63,322 nucleotides of DNA from Pseudomonas migulae NBRC 103157 (GTDB taxonomy: Bacteria > Pseudomonadota > Gammaproteobacteria > Pseudomonadales > Pseudomonadaceae). The stretch covers positions 1 to 63,322 of the forward strand of contig NZ_BDAG01000042.1 in assembly GCF_002091715.1 (NCBI RefSeq). Direction: 5' to 3'. Below, piece after piece: positions 18,503 to 27,019 of the stretch. Made by a program: the position numbers and the translations under genes. Below the pieces are notes generated by a model. That model saw only the letters and a program-made list of their open reading frames with translations, was not told the DNA's origin and searched no databases. The first letter of the stretch is position 1. Each line of letters starts with the position of its first letter.

Positions 18503-18544
18503 CGAGATCTGCGTCGTCCACACCTCTCGTGCACGACACAAAAC

Positions 18545-18690
18545 TCTGTAGGAGCCGGCTTGCTGGCGATAGCGGTGTATCAGGCGAGATCAATGTTGAT
18601 TGATCCACCGCCATCGCCAGCAAGCCGGCTCCTACAGTTGATCGCTGTCGGTCACACAACCCTGTAGGAGCCGGCTCGCCGGCGATGGCG
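18545..18690. repeat. Triple REP between puuA and puuC
   Basis: Three GTAGGAGCCGGCTYGCYGGC units: an inverted pair followed by a further forward copy. It separates puuA from puuC and may mark the end of the puuA message or a processing point. Confidence 0.88.
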
Positions 18691-18751
18691 GCCGCTCAGC
18701 CACCACAAATGCCCAAGGCCACCCAACATTCCTCTGCGTCGAGTCACAACC

Positions 18752-20242
18752 ATGACAAACACTCGCAGCGACTGGGAACAACGCTTCCAGTCCCTAACCA
18801 TCGAAGGCCGTGCCTTCATCGATGGCCAATACCGCGCCGCCCTCAGCGGTGACACCTTCGAATGTGTCAGCCCGGTCGACGGCCGATTCCTGGCCAACGT
18901 CGCCAGCACCGACGAAGCCGACGCCAACGAAGCCGTCGCCGTCGCGCGTAGAACCTTCGACTCCGGCATCTGGGCCAACCTCGCTCCGGCCGAGCGCAAG
19001 CGCATCCTGATCCGCTTCGCCGACCTGATTCTGGCCAACCAGGAAGAACTCGCCCTGCTCGAAACCCTCGACATGGGCAAGCCGATCAACGACTCGATGA
19101 ACATCGACATCCCGGCGACCGCCAACGCGATCCGCTGGACCGCCGAAGCCATCGACAAGATCTACGACGAAGTCGCCGCCACGCCGCACGACCAACTCGG
19201 CCTCATCACCCGCGAACCTGCCGGTGTTGTCGCCGCCATCGTGCCGTGGAATTTCCCGCTGATCATGGCCAGCTGGAAGTTCGCCCCGGCGCTCGCAGCG
19301 GGCAACTCGTTCATCTTGAAGCCCTCGGAAAAGTCGCCACTGACCGCGATCCGCATCGCGCAGTTGGCACTGGACGCCGGCATCCCGAAAGGCGTGTTCA
19401 ACGTCCTGCCGGGCTACGGCCACACCGTCGGCAAGGCGCTGGCGTTGCACATGGACGTCGACGTGCTGGCCTTCACCGGCTCGACCGCGATTGCCAAGCA
19501 GCTGATGATCTACGCCGGCCAAAGCAACATGAAACGCGTCTGGCTCGAAGCAGGGGGGAAGAGCCCGAACGTGGTGTTCGCCGATGCGCCGGATCTGCGC
19601 GCGGCAGCACAAGCGGCGGCCAGCGGCATCGCCTTCAATCAAGGCGAAGTCTGCACCGCCGGTTCGCGATTGCTGGTGGAGCGTTCGATTCGCGAGCAGT
19701 TCATTCCGCTACTGGTGGAAGCGCTGCAAGCCTGGAAACCGGGGCACGCCCTCGATCCGCAAACCACCGTCGGTGCGGTCGTCGATCAGCGTCAACTGGA
19801 CAACGTGCTGCGCTACATCCAGGTCGGCAAAGACCAGGGCGCGCAACTGATCGCGGGCGGCAGTCGCACCCTCGAAGCCACCGGCGGCCTGTACGTGGAG
19901 CCGGCGATTTTCGACGGCGTGACCAACGCCATGACCATCGCCCGTGAAGAAATCTTCGGCCCGGTGCTCTCGCTGATCACCTTCGACACCGCTGAAGAAG
20001 CCCTGGCCATCGCCAACGACAGCATCTTCGGCCTGGCCGCCGGCGTCTGGACCAGCAACCTGAGCAAGGCCCACACCTTCGCCCGCGGCTTGCGCGCCGG
20101 CAGCGTCTGGGTCAACCAGTACGACGGCGGTGACATGACCGCGCCGTTCGGCGGGTACAAGCAGTCGGGTAACGGTCGGGACAAATCGCTGCACGCGTTC
20201 GACAAATACACCGAACTCAAAGCGACCTGGATCAAGCTCTAA
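18752..20242 (+). CDS. puuC: Aldehyde dehydrogenase (PuuC/KauB type)
   Basis: A 496-residue NAD(P)-dependent aldehyde dehydrogenase. The NAD loop is in FTGSTAIAKQ, the catalytic Glu in LEAGGKSPN and the catalytic Cys in NQGEVCTAGSR. In this context it oxidises gamma-glutamyl-gamma-aminobutyraldehyde to gamma-glutamyl-GABA; relatives accept other aminoaldehydes. It is followed by puuB after 52 bases. Confidence 0.9.
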   Translation: MTNTRSDWEQRFQSLTIEGRAFIDGQYRAALSGDTFECVSPVDGRFLANVASTDEADANEAVAVARRTFDSGIWANLAPAERKRILIRFADLILANQEELALLETLDMGKPINDSMNIDIPATANAIRWTAEAIDKIYDEVAATPHDQLGLITREPAGVVAAIVPWNFPLIMASWKFAPALAAGNSFILKPSEKSPLTAIRIAQLALDAGIPKGVFNVLPGYGHTVGKALALHMDVDVLAFTGSTAIAKQLMIYAGQSNMKRVWLEAGGKSPNVVFADAPDLRAAAQAAASGIAFNQGEVCTAGSRLLVERSIREQFIPLLVEALQAWKPGHALDPQTTVGAVVDQRQLDNVLRYIQVGKDQGAQLIAGGSRTLEATGGLYVEPAIFDGVTNAMTIAREEIFGPVLSLITFDTAEEALAIANDSIFGLAAGVWTSNLSKAHTFARGLRAGSVWVNQYDGGDMTAPFGGYKQSGNGRDKSLHAFDKYTELKATWIKL

Positions 20243-20294
20243 CACTTCTACAACGGCGGTCGCCGGCACATGCCAGCGGCCATCGGAGAAACCT

Positions 20295-21578
20295 ATGAAA
20301 CAGACTCATGTAAACAGTTACTACGCCGCAACCCGCAACTTCACCGGCGATTTCCCGGTGCTGGAACAAGCGGTGGACTGCGACGTCTGCGTGATCGGCG
20401 CCGGCTACACCGGTCTGTCCTCGGCGCTGTTCCTCGCCGAAGCCGGCTACAGCGTCACCGTGCTCGAAGCCGCCAAAGTCGGTTTCGGTGCCAGCGGTCG
20501 CAACGGCGGCCAACTGGTCAACTCCTACAGCCGCGACGTCGATGTCATCGAAGAACGCTACGGCGACAAGACCGCCGAAGTCCTCGGCAGCATGATTTTC
20601 GAAGGCGCCGACATCATCCGTCAGCGCATACAACACTACGACATTCAGTGCGACTACAAGCCGGGCGGCATCTTCGCTGCACTGAACAAAAAACAACTCA
20701 AAGGCCTGGCCGAGCAGAAAAACAGCTGGGAACGCTACGGCAACAAAAACCTGACCCTGCTCGACGCCGCCGACATCAAGCGCGAAGTCGGTTGCGACAA
20801 CTACGTTGGCGGCCTGCTCGACATGCAGGGCGGCCATATCCACCCGCTGAACCTGGCCCTCGGCGAAGCCTCGGCCATCATCGGCCTGGGCGGCAAAATC
20901 TACGAACAATCGGCAGCGGTGGAAATCACCTACGGCGAACCGATTACCGTGCGCACCGCCAAAGGCCTGGTCCGCGCCAAATACCTGTTGATCGCCGGCA
21001 ACGCTTACCTGCCGCAGGGCCTCGACAATCGTGTGACCGCCAAAAGCATGCCGTGCGGCTCGCAAATCGTCGTCACCGAACCGTTGTCGGAGAAGGTTGC
21101 GCGCAGCCTGATCAAAAACAACTACTGCGTCGAAGACTGCAACTACTTGCTCGACTACTACCGCCTCACCGCCGACAACCGCCTGCTGTACGGCGGTGGC
21201 GTGGTCTACGGCGCCCGTGAACCGGACGACATCGAGCAACTGATCAAGCCGAAAATTCTCAAGACCTTCCCGCAACTGAAGGACGTGAAGATCGACTACC
21301 GCTGGACCGGCAACTTCCTGCTGACCATGTCGCGCATGCCGCAATTCGGTCGCATCGAGAAAAACGCCTACTACATGCAAGGCTACAGCGGCCACGGCGT
21401 CACCTGCTCACACCTGGCCGGCAAACTGATCTCGGAAATGATCCGCGGCGACGCCGAACGTTTCGATGCTTTCGCATCCTTGCCGCACATGCCCATGCTC
21501 GGCGGCCGCACCTTCCAGGCCCCGCTCACCGCCATGGGCGCCGCGTACTACGCGCTGCGCGACCGATTCGGCATCTAA
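20295..21578 (+). CDS. puuB: Gamma-glutamylputrescine oxidase (FAD-dependent)
   Basis: A 427-residue D-amino-acid-oxidase-like flavoprotein. The FAD-binding Rossmann motif is VIGAGYTGLSSALFLAEAGY, followed by GFGASGRNGGQL. It oxidises gamma-glutamyl-putrescine to the aldehyde used by PuuC, releasing ammonia and hydrogen peroxide. It is the last gene of the plus-strand group before a long REP array. Confidence 0.92.
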   Translation: MKQTHVNSYYAATRNFTGDFPVLEQAVDCDVCVIGAGYTGLSSALFLAEAGYSVTVLEAAKVGFGASGRNGGQLVNSYSRDVDVIEERYGDKTAEVLGSMIFEGADIIRQRIQHYDIQCDYKPGGIFAALNKKQLKGLAEQKNSWERYGNKNLTLLDAADIKREVGCDNYVGGLLDMQGGHIHPLNLALGEASAIIGLGGKIYEQSAAVEITYGEPITVRTAKGLVRAKYLLIAGNAYLPQGLDNRVTAKSMPCGSQIVVTEPLSEKVARSLIKNNYCVEDCNYLLDYYRLTADNRLLYGGGVVYGAREPDDIEQLIKPKILKTFPQLKDVKIDYRWTGNFLLTMSRMPQFGRIEKNAYYMQGYSGHGVTCSHLAGKLISEMIRGDAERFDAFASLPHMPMLGGRTFQAPLTAMGAAYYALRDRFGI

Positions 21579-21616
21579 CCCTGGTGTAGATAATGGGGGG
21601 GATAAACATTGATTAA

Positions 21617-21983
21617 CTGTGGGAGCGGGCTTGCTCGCGAAGGGGTCAAGCCAACCACCACCAATGCCACCTGACACACCACCACTTGTAGGAGCCGGCT
21701 TGCTGGCGATGGCGCCCATTCAGCCAACAATTGCCTTGGCTGACACACCGCCATTGCCAGCAAGCTCAGTTCCGACAGTAGATTTAGGGTGTACACAAAA
21801 CCTGTGACCAACCCGAACCAAACTGTGGGAGCGGGCTTGCTCGCGAAGAGGCCATAACAACCACCATCAATGCCACCTGACACACCACCACCTGTAGGAG
21901 CCGGCTTGCTGGCGATGGCGCCCGTTCAGCCAACAATTGCCTTGGCTGATACACCGCCATCGCCAGCAAGCCTGCTTCTACAG
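21617..21983. repeat. REP array of about six units, mixed flavours
   Basis: This array fills most of the gap between puuB and the PuuR-type regulator. It alternates units of both flavours (GTGGGAGCGGGCTTGCTCGCG and GTAGGAGCCGGCTTGCTGGCG) in both orientations. A block with ACCACCA..AATGCCACCTGACACACCACC is present twice, which indicates a local duplication of a composite unit. Confidence 0.85.
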
Positions 21984-22111
21984 CAACACCCACAAACGTG
22001 ATTTAATACCCGCCTTTCACAATTACGGGACAGGGAAGCGGTACTTTCGCGGCCAAAAGTCGCCCGCCATCCACCCCCATAACCCTTAAGTTTTCCTCGC
22101 ATAAGGCTGTC

Positions 22112-22660
22112 ATGGACACGGGCTCACGACTCAAATTAGTACGCGAAAGCTACAAACTCTCCCAGCGCGAGCTGGCCCGGCGTAGCGGCGTCACCAATGC
22201 CACCATCTCCCTGATCGAACAGAATCGCGTCAGTCCCTCCGTCAGCTCCCTGAAAAAACTGCTCGAAGGCATCCCCATGTCTTTGGCGGACTTCTTCACC
22301 TTCGACCAACCGCCACGCGAGCATCAATACGTGTTCCGCGCCAATGAACAGCCAGATCTAGGGCGTCATGGGTTGCGGTTGCTGTTGATTGGCGCTTCGG
22401 TGCCGAGCCGGCAGATGCGTTTGCTGCGCGAGCAATACGCGCCGGGCGCGAGTTCGGGGGAAGAGCCGATTGTGCATTCTGAAGGCGAGGAGTGTGGGTT
22501 GGTTACTCGGGGGACGGTTGAGTTGACGGTCGATGGGCAGATTAGTGTGCTGAATGCCGGCGATGGCTACTATTTCCCGACAACGCTGCCGCACAAGTTT
22601 CGCAATATCGGGGCGGATGAAGCGGAAATCATCAGCGCCAACACTCCGGCGAACTTCTGA
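22112..22660 (+). CDS. puuR: XRE-cupin regulator, PuuR type
   Basis: This 182-residue protein has an N-terminal helix-turn-helix (LSQRELARRSGVTNATISL) and a C-terminal cupin effector domain (VLNAGDGYYFPTTLPHKFRN). The architecture and adjacency to puuB match PuuR, the repressor of putrescine utilisation genes that is released by putrescine. It likely binds upstream of puuA and puuD. Confidence 0.85.
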   Translation: MDTGSRLKLVRESYKLSQRELARRSGVTNATISLIEQNRVSPSVSSLKKLLEGIPMSLADFFTFDQPPREHQYVFRANEQPDLGRHGLRLLLIGASVPSRQMRLLREQYAPGASSGEEPIVHSEGEECGLVTRGTVELTVDGQISVLNAGDGYYFPTTLPHKFRNIGADEAEIISANTPANF

Positions 22661-22690
22661 TTTCACCAGGGATTGATTGCTGTACCCCTA

Positions 22691-23131
22691 ATGGATCGTG
22701 TGCGTATGGATGCTCGAACGTGTCGCTACTACCTCTGGGCATGGCTGATGGTCTTTGCCAGTTCAGGTTTTTACTCCGTGATATTGATGGCGGGGCTGAA
22801 GCAAATTTTTGGTGTGGATGACGCGTATCTCAACGCGGTGGGACTTGCCTCTTTCGTGGTCTTTTGCATTTTCGGCGTGTGTTACCTGGCGCCGAGGTTG
22901 AAACGGATTGAGTTCGGCGAAGAGGAGCGGTACACGAGTGTGTGGGGGTCGAGGGTAGGGATTGTCGTCGGGGCTTCGATTGGGACCGTTCTCAGTTTTC
23001 CGGTCATTGATAAAGTCGGGTTTTTGAGAGAGTTGCCGCATTGGGGCTCGGTTGGAATTTTGTTTATTGTTTTCGCGTGTCCTGTGTCCGTGTTCTCTCA
23101 CTATTTCTGGAAACCCGGCCGCAGACATTGA
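22691..23131 (+). CDS. Hypothetical four-helix membrane protein
   Basis: The 146-residue product has four hydrophobic stretches (for example YYLWAWLMVFASSGFYSVIL and LASFVVFCIFGVCYLAP). No family is recognised. The start is uncertain: ATG 22691 or ATG 22706, neither with a strong ribosome site. It lies 31 bases after puuR and could be on its transcript. Confidence 0.5.
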   Translation: MDRVRMDARTCRYYLWAWLMVFASSGFYSVILMAGLKQIFGVDDAYLNAVGLASFVVFCIFGVCYLAPRLKRIEFGEEERYTSVWGSRVGIVVGASIGTVLSFPVIDKVGFLRELPHWGSVGILFIVFACPVSVFSHYFWKPGRRH

Positions 23132-23180
23132 TTAGCATCGTGACCGGTACACACTCTGCCAAGTAAATGGACTTCACCTC

Positions 23181-23627
23181 ATGACCACACCCCGCATCCG
23201 CCCCCTCGCACTCTGCATCTTCCATCACGATGGCAAGATACTGGTCAACGAAGCTCGCGACCCCATCACTGAAAAGCCGTTCTTCCGTCCTATCGGTGGT
23301 GGAATCGAATTTGGCGAAACCAGTGCCCAGGCTGTTACGCGAGAAGTACGGGAAGAACTCGGTTTGCCCATTACTGATGTTCGCTTGCTCGGCACGCTTG
23401 AAAGCCTATTTACGTATAACGGCACACCAGGGCACGAAATCGTGCAGGTGTACGATGCGACGTTTGTGGATGCCAGCGTTTATGCGTTGCCGCACTTGAG
23501 CGCACAAGAAAGCAATGGTGCAGCCTTTATTGCAAAGTGGCTCCCGTGGGCAAGTTTCACCGACGAAGCGCCGTTGGTTCCTGATGGGCTTCACGAGCTG
23601 CTAAAGAAAGTCGCACTGTCGGATTGA
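23181..23627 (+). CDS. Nudix hydrolase
   Basis: This 148-residue protein has a complete Nudix box, GGIEFGETSAQAVT continuing into REVREELGL. Family members cleave nucleoside diphosphates linked to another moiety with Mg2+. The substrate is not evident; the sequence most resembles ADP-ribose or nucleotide-cleaning types. It is the last ordinary gene before the accessory region. Confidence 0.85.
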   Translation: MTTPRIRPLALCIFHHDGKILVNEARDPITEKPFFRPIGGGIEFGETSAQAVTREVREELGLPITDVRLLGTLESLFTYNGTPGHEIVQVYDATFVDASVYALPHLSAQESNGAAFIAKWLPWASFTDEAPLVPDGLHELLKKVALSD

Positions 23628-23681
23628 CGCCCGTTATCAATTACCTCCGATCAATCAGTATCAGGCGTTAATCGCAAATAT

Positions 23682-23717
23682 AAAAAATCCGATGCCTATT
23701 CAGGCATCGGATTTTTA
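23682..23717. terminator. Bidirectional terminator
   Basis: A 10-base GC-rich stem (AATCCGATGCC / GGCATCGGATT, loop TATTCA) is flanked by A-rich and T-rich runs. It sits between the convergent Nudix and cysteine-repeat genes and would end both transcripts. Confidence 0.88.
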
Positions 23718-23772
23718 TCATTCGTTCAAGGGCTTGCAACGAAGTTTGGCCAACTGGATTGAGGCCGCTATA

Positions 23773-24198
23773 TCATTGCGCAACGGCTTTGCATTGATTA
23801 CGCACATCGTCGTTTTTGATGTTGTCGCACCCGTGGCCATTCTGTTTGGCTTTGCACAAGTTACGTTGGTCATCATCGCGGATGTTGTCGCACCCGCTAC
23901 CGCCTGTTTCCCCTTTGCAAGCATTTCTCATATCGTCATTTTTAATGTTATCGCAGCCATTGCCGCTCTGTTTTGCGTTGCACAAGTTACGTTGATCATT
24001 ATCATGAATGTTGTCGCACCCGCTGCCGGTTGTTTCCCCTCTGCAAGCATTTCTCATGTCGTCGTTTTTGATGTTGTCGCAACCACTGCCACTTTCCTGG
24101 GCTCTGCAATAGTTGCGCTGGTCATCATCTTTGATGTTTTCGCAGCTGGCGTAGGTATACCCACTGAACATCAACAAAATTAAAATAATTGCTCTCAT
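23773..24198 (-). CDS. Secreted cysteine-rich 21-residue repeat protein
   Basis: This 141-residue protein has a signal peptide (MRAIILILLMFSGYTYA) followed by six tandem 21-residue repeats. Each has the pattern C-x11-C-x8, with a core like DNIKNDDMRNAC. Odd repeats resemble DDDQRNxC.AKQ.G and even repeats resemble NDDMRNAC.GET.G, so the true period is 42 residues (126 bases). The twelve cysteines would form six disulfides outside the cytoplasm; the Asp/Asn clusters could bind a divalent cation. GGAAG precedes ATG 24198. No family is recognised, and the gene is transcribed alone. Confidence 0.75.
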   Translation of the reverse strand: MRAIILILLMFSGYTYASCENIKDDDQRNYCRAQESGSGCDNIKNDDMRNACRGETTGSGCDNIHDNDQRNLCNAKQSGNGCDNIKNDDMRNACKGETGGSGCDNIRDDDQRNLCKAKQNGHGCDNIKNDDVRNQCKAVAQ

Positions 24199-24304
24199 CA
24201 CAGGCTTCCATGATTTGTCAGGTAACAGCCTGACGCTGCTTGATCCCGAATTTTTTGAATCGGCGGGCCATCATATCGACATCATGCTGTAGAAAAGTTC
24301 CGGG

Positions 24305-24355
24305 AAAAAAAGGATGACAGATCTATTTGAATAAATGGATCTGACACCCTTTTTT
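24305..24355. repeat. Imperfect palindrome, left copy
   Basis: About 50 bases read AAAAAAAGGATGACAGATCT, a short AT core, then GGATCTGACACCCTTTTTT. A related palindrome lies at 25051-25100, so the toxin-antitoxin genes lie between two copies. It resembles small palindromic elements mobilised by REP-type transposases, though no transposase is nearby. Confidence 0.6.
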
Positions 24356-24382
24356 GTCGAAACCTGGCAACAACGAGCCGGT

Positions 24383-24823
24383 TCAGGCTGGGACAGGTTT
24401 GGTAGCAACTTTGGACTTCGGTTTGCCAGTAGTAGGCCGGGCTGCGGATTTTCCTGGAGCAGGTCTGGGCTTGCTTGGGGCTGCGGCTGGCGTCGCCACT
24501 GGGCGTACGGTGAGTTCCAGGCCTATCGCTGTCATCAGCTTCCTGATTGTCTCAAAGCGCGTTTTCGTTCCGCCTTTAAGCACTTTATAAAGGCTTTCCC
24601 GGTTGACCCCAGCTTGCTGGGCGACTTTATTTACGCCAATAGCTTTTGCAACCTCACCCAGCGCATGAACCAGCGCCGTGTCACCTGCCTTCATACTTTC
24701 AGCAATATAAGCCGCCATTATTTCCGGGCTGTCGAGGAAGCGGGAAGCTTCGTGACGACTTGTGCCAGAAGTGTCGAGATTGAGGATAGGCATATCCTCG
24801 GGATTGAATGTCGTTTCGCTCAT
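24383..24823 (-). CDS. Addiction-module antidote (HigA-like HTH)
   Basis: A 146-residue protein whose core (residues about 35-105) is the helix-turn-helix of the antidote family that pairs with RelE-type killers: VAKAIGVNKVAQQAGVNRES followed by LYKVLKGG and FETIRKLMTAIGLEL. The tail is an unusual Ala/Pro/Lys-rich segment of about 40 residues. It starts one base after the toxin stop, so the order is toxin then antitoxin. It probably also represses the locus. Confidence 0.85.
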   Translation of the reverse strand: MSETTFNPEDMPILNLDTSGTSRHEASRFLDSPEIMAAYIAESMKAGDTALVHALGEVAKAIGVNKVAQQAGVNRESLYKVLKGGTKTRFETIRKLMTAIGLELTVRPVATPAAAPSKPRPAPGKSAARPTTGKPKSKVATKPVPA

Positions 24824-24824
24824 G

Positions 24825-25091
24825 TCATTTACCCTTCATGGCATCGAGGATCTGTTTAGCTCTTTTGATGCCTCGTGCTTGATCCGTTTTATCGCTTCCA
24901 GTAAGCATCGTGTAGTCGGTCATCCCGGTGCGTACAAAGTAGATTCTGTAGCCAGGACCAACAAAAACACGCATTTCGCTCATACCGCCACCCACTGCTT
25001 CGCAATCTCCGAAATGTCTACTTTTGGCGCAGTCCAAGCGCCTCCAGGCTAAGAAGGTGGACAGATCTCCTTTTATTAAATGTTCTGTCAC
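24825..25091 (-). pseudogene. N-terminally truncated RelE/HigB-type toxin
   Basis: The 88-residue frame keeps the C-terminal half of the addiction-module killer family (HFGDCEAVGGGMSEMRVFVG, PGYRIYF, TGSDKTDQARGIKRAKQ). The first roughly 35 family residues (normally a .F..WL..LRD..A..RI region) are replaced by MTEHLIKGDLSTFLAWRRL. That replacement is translated from the palindrome at 25051-25100. The toxin is therefore probably inactive, leaving an orphan antidote, although a residual product could still bind the antitoxin. Confidence 0.65.
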
Positions 25092-25100
25092 CTTTTTTTT
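25051..25100. repeat. Imperfect palindrome, right copy at the toxin break
   Basis: This palindrome (AAGAAGGTGGACAGATCT, AT core, then TGTTCTGTCACCTTTTTTTT) is related to that at 24305-24355 and begins exactly where homology to RelE toxins stops. It is the likely cause or scar of the truncation. Confidence 0.6.
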
Positions 25101-25226
25101 GCACTGTGTAGGAAAAGCCGTATGAGGTTGTAGGTTGATTCTCTTGGTGCCTTTTTGTGTTTGATTGTGTTCAGAGTTCGAGGCTTCAGGCAGCTATAGT
25201 GCTATCAATTTAAGGGGATGGTTCTC

Positions 25227-25646
25227 TTGCGCATAAAAGACCTCGTCGTTGTTATTGTCGTGTATCAGTTGGTTGTTTCGCTCTGTATAGTTCAGGCTGC
25301 GTTTTTTGTGTGGCTTACAAAAAAACTGGTAGTTCTAGAGGGTTGGGTATTTTTCGTGGTGGCTGGAGCGATATTTGTTGGTTTGCTGATTTTTAATATT
25401 CGCTACGTTGTTCCAGAGCTAAAGAGTGATGTGCTTGGCCTTCCCTCAGGTGCTAAAAAGAAACCAAATGCTGCTATATATTTTGATATTTTTGCCGGTT
25501 CTATGCTTGGTTCATTTTTTATAATGATGTTTGTTGATCGTTTTTTTTTCTTGGAAAGCACACTTTATTCGGTTGTAGCGATATTGGTTTTTTTAATTTT
25601 GGTTGTAGGTTTTGTCATTCGGGTAAAGTCATTGCGTGCCCGATGA
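25227..25646 (+). CDS. AT-rich four-helix membrane protein, possible immunity protein
   Basis: The product (139 residues from TTG 25227) has about four transmembrane helices (LVVVIVVYQLVVSLCIVQAA, VFFVVAGAIFVGLLIF, and two near the C-terminus). TTG 25227 is preferred because AAGGGG at 25212-25217 sits 9 bases upstream, whereas the ATG at 25218 abuts that box. Base composition is clearly more AT-rich than the core genes, pointing to acquisition. It is convergent with the DUF4225 gene. Multi-helix inner-membrane proteins often guard against membrane-targeting effectors; a role as immunity protein is only inferred. Confidence 0.6.
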   Translation: MRIKDLVVVIVVYQLVVSLCIVQAAFFVWLTKKLVVLEGWVFFVVAGAIFVGLLIFNIRYVVPELKSDVLGLPSGAKKKPNAAIYFDIFAGSMLGSFFIMMFVDRFFFLESTLYSVVAILVFLILVVGFVIRVKSLRAR

Positions 25647-25690
25647 ATTCAAGGGGCGTGCAGTGTTTGGTTTGTGTTGGTGTACGATAG

Positions 25691-25766
25691 TTTTGGTTTT
25701 GGTTTTGGTTTTGGTTTTGGTTTTGGTTTTGGTTTTGGTTTTGGTTTTGGTTTTGGTTTTGGTTTT
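25691..25766 (+). repeat. (TTTTGG)n microsatellite, about 12.7 copies
   Basis: The hexamer TTTTGG is repeated about 12.7 times without interruption. It lies between the convergent ends of the membrane-protein gene (45 bases away) and the DUF4225 gene (71 bases away). Such tracts change length by slippage; because the unit is six bases, frame would be kept in any translation (Val-Leu repeats). Confidence 0.95.
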
Positions 25767-25836
25767 GTTGTGGATGTTTGAATATGAATGTTTCTATTGT
25801 TGTTATTTTGTCTGTGGAAAGTGTTGCGTTGGCACG

Positions 25837-26526
25837 TTACTGCTTTGCTGTATTTTCGTCAGTCATGAATTTGATCGTTATGGCATCAATCAAAACTTCG
25901 AAGGCTAAAGATATGCGGCTCATTTGTTTGTATGCCCGCTCGTAATTCAAAGGGTCTCTAGAAAAAAATTCTGTAGATCCAGTTTTTCGTACAAATCTCA
26001 GCATGCCGTTAGCTGATAGACCCAAGTCAACAGAGTAGTAGGCCATGTTGCCCGCATAAACGTCCTGAGCAACCCATTGATACCCTTTTCGAATCGGGCC
26101 TACAACACCAGGTGCCTCGGGGCCATTGTAAACATTTCCGACACCTTCATAAATATTGTTCATTCCGTGACCAATGTATGCGATGCCAGTGACGCCGTTA
26201 AATACTTTCTTATTCCCGATGATTGAAACACCAGTTTGGACTTGAATTACTCCCGCTGTGACCCCGACTCCATTCTGAGCGTAAAACAGTGCTTTGGATG
26301 ATAACTCGGCGTACTCATTACTGATATCCTGTAAACCCTGTCGGGCACTAATTAAGCCCTTATCTACAGCATCAATAATCTCGTTGGCAAAAGATGAAAC
26401 AACCGCGCTAAACTGAAGCTGTAAAAAACTATCGTACAACTGCGTGGCACCGATAGAGCAGCCAAGCGCAACTAGATCGGACGCAGCTTTAGTCACGTCA
26501 TGAAGGTCACAATACTCATCATTCAT
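25837..26526 (-). CDS. DUF4225 protein, likely T6SS cargo
   Basis: This 229-residue protein matches DUF4225 as known in pseudomonads: DVTKAASDLVALGCSIGATQ, NEYAELSSKALFYAQNG, GHGMNNIYEGVGNVYNG and GNMAYYSVDLGLSANG. The glycine-rich amphipathic middle could insert in a membrane. Its start (ATG 26526) overlaps the hcp stop by 8 bases, so it is coupled to Hcp production, which points to an effector loaded in or on Hcp. The biochemical activity is not known to me. Confidence 0.75.
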   Translation of the reverse strand: MNDEYCDLHDVTKAASDLVALGCSIGATQLYDSFLQLQFSAVVSSFANEIIDAVDKGLISARQGLQDISNEYAELSSKALFYAQNGVGVTAGVIQVQTGVSIIGNKKVFNGVTGIAYIGHGMNNIYEGVGNVYNGPEAPGVVGPIRKGYQWVAQDVYAGNMAYYSVDLGLSANGMLRFVRKTGSTEFFSRDPLNYERAYKQMSRISLAFEVLIDAITIKFMTDENTAKQ

Positions 26527-27019
26527 CCTCACTCCCCCAAACACTATAGGCACACGTCCCGGCCTGAACGTGCGTCCAGCTAATATCCCGATATCGAATG
26601 GATACCAACTCTTGTGGTTCTGCATCGTTCATATGGATGGCGTGAGGAACTTGAAGTGTGATATGAGCGATTTTTGCACCAGTGAGTTTTATCGTGTAGT
26701 ACTTGTCCTGACCTCCCGCGGCCGATGTTCGGTAGAAGTGGATAGTGCACTCAATTGTTTCGCGCTCATGGAGCGCGCTAGCCAGTAAGGGTGAAGATTT
26801 ATCGATGTTCTTGGTAATTACAATCGGTAGATGCTTGCCGCGACCACCAGAAATTCCACCGTCATTGCCGGTAATCATATTGTGCGAATAGGCCAAAATC
26901 ATGATTTCGTCTTTATGAGTGATCTGGCATTTGTTTCCGATTGAATCCACCCCGGAGCAACCGGCCGAAATTAAACCTTGTCGGTTGCCGGTGATGGTCA
27001 TGTAGCCGTGATTAGCCAT
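26519..27019 (-). CDS. hcp: Hcp family T6SS tube protein (orphan)
   Basis: This 166-residue protein has the Hcp1 fold signatures: MANHGYMTITGNRQGLISAG, a central GGRGKHLPIVITKNIDKSSP block and the C-terminal RYRDISWTHVQAG. Hcp forms hexameric rings of the secretion tube and also chaperones small effectors. No other T6SS core gene is in the window, so it must use an apparatus encoded elsewhere. ATG 27019 is chosen because it matches the family's start; the open frame extends seven codons upstream. Confidence 0.88.
   Translation of the reverse strand: MANHGYMTITGNRQGLISAGCSGVDSIGNKCQITHKDEIMILAYSHNMITGNDGGISGGRGKHLPIVITKNIDKSSPLLASALHERETIECTIHFYRTSAAGGQDKYYTIKLTGAKIAHITLQVPHAIHMNDAEPQELVSIRYRDISWTHVQAGTCAYSVWGSEDE

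Noticed and set aside
25636..25908. Reading frame with a long Val-Leu repeat
   Set aside because: It is the translation of the TTTTGG microsatellite; no ribosome site and no family; the rest overlaps the DUF4225 gene end.
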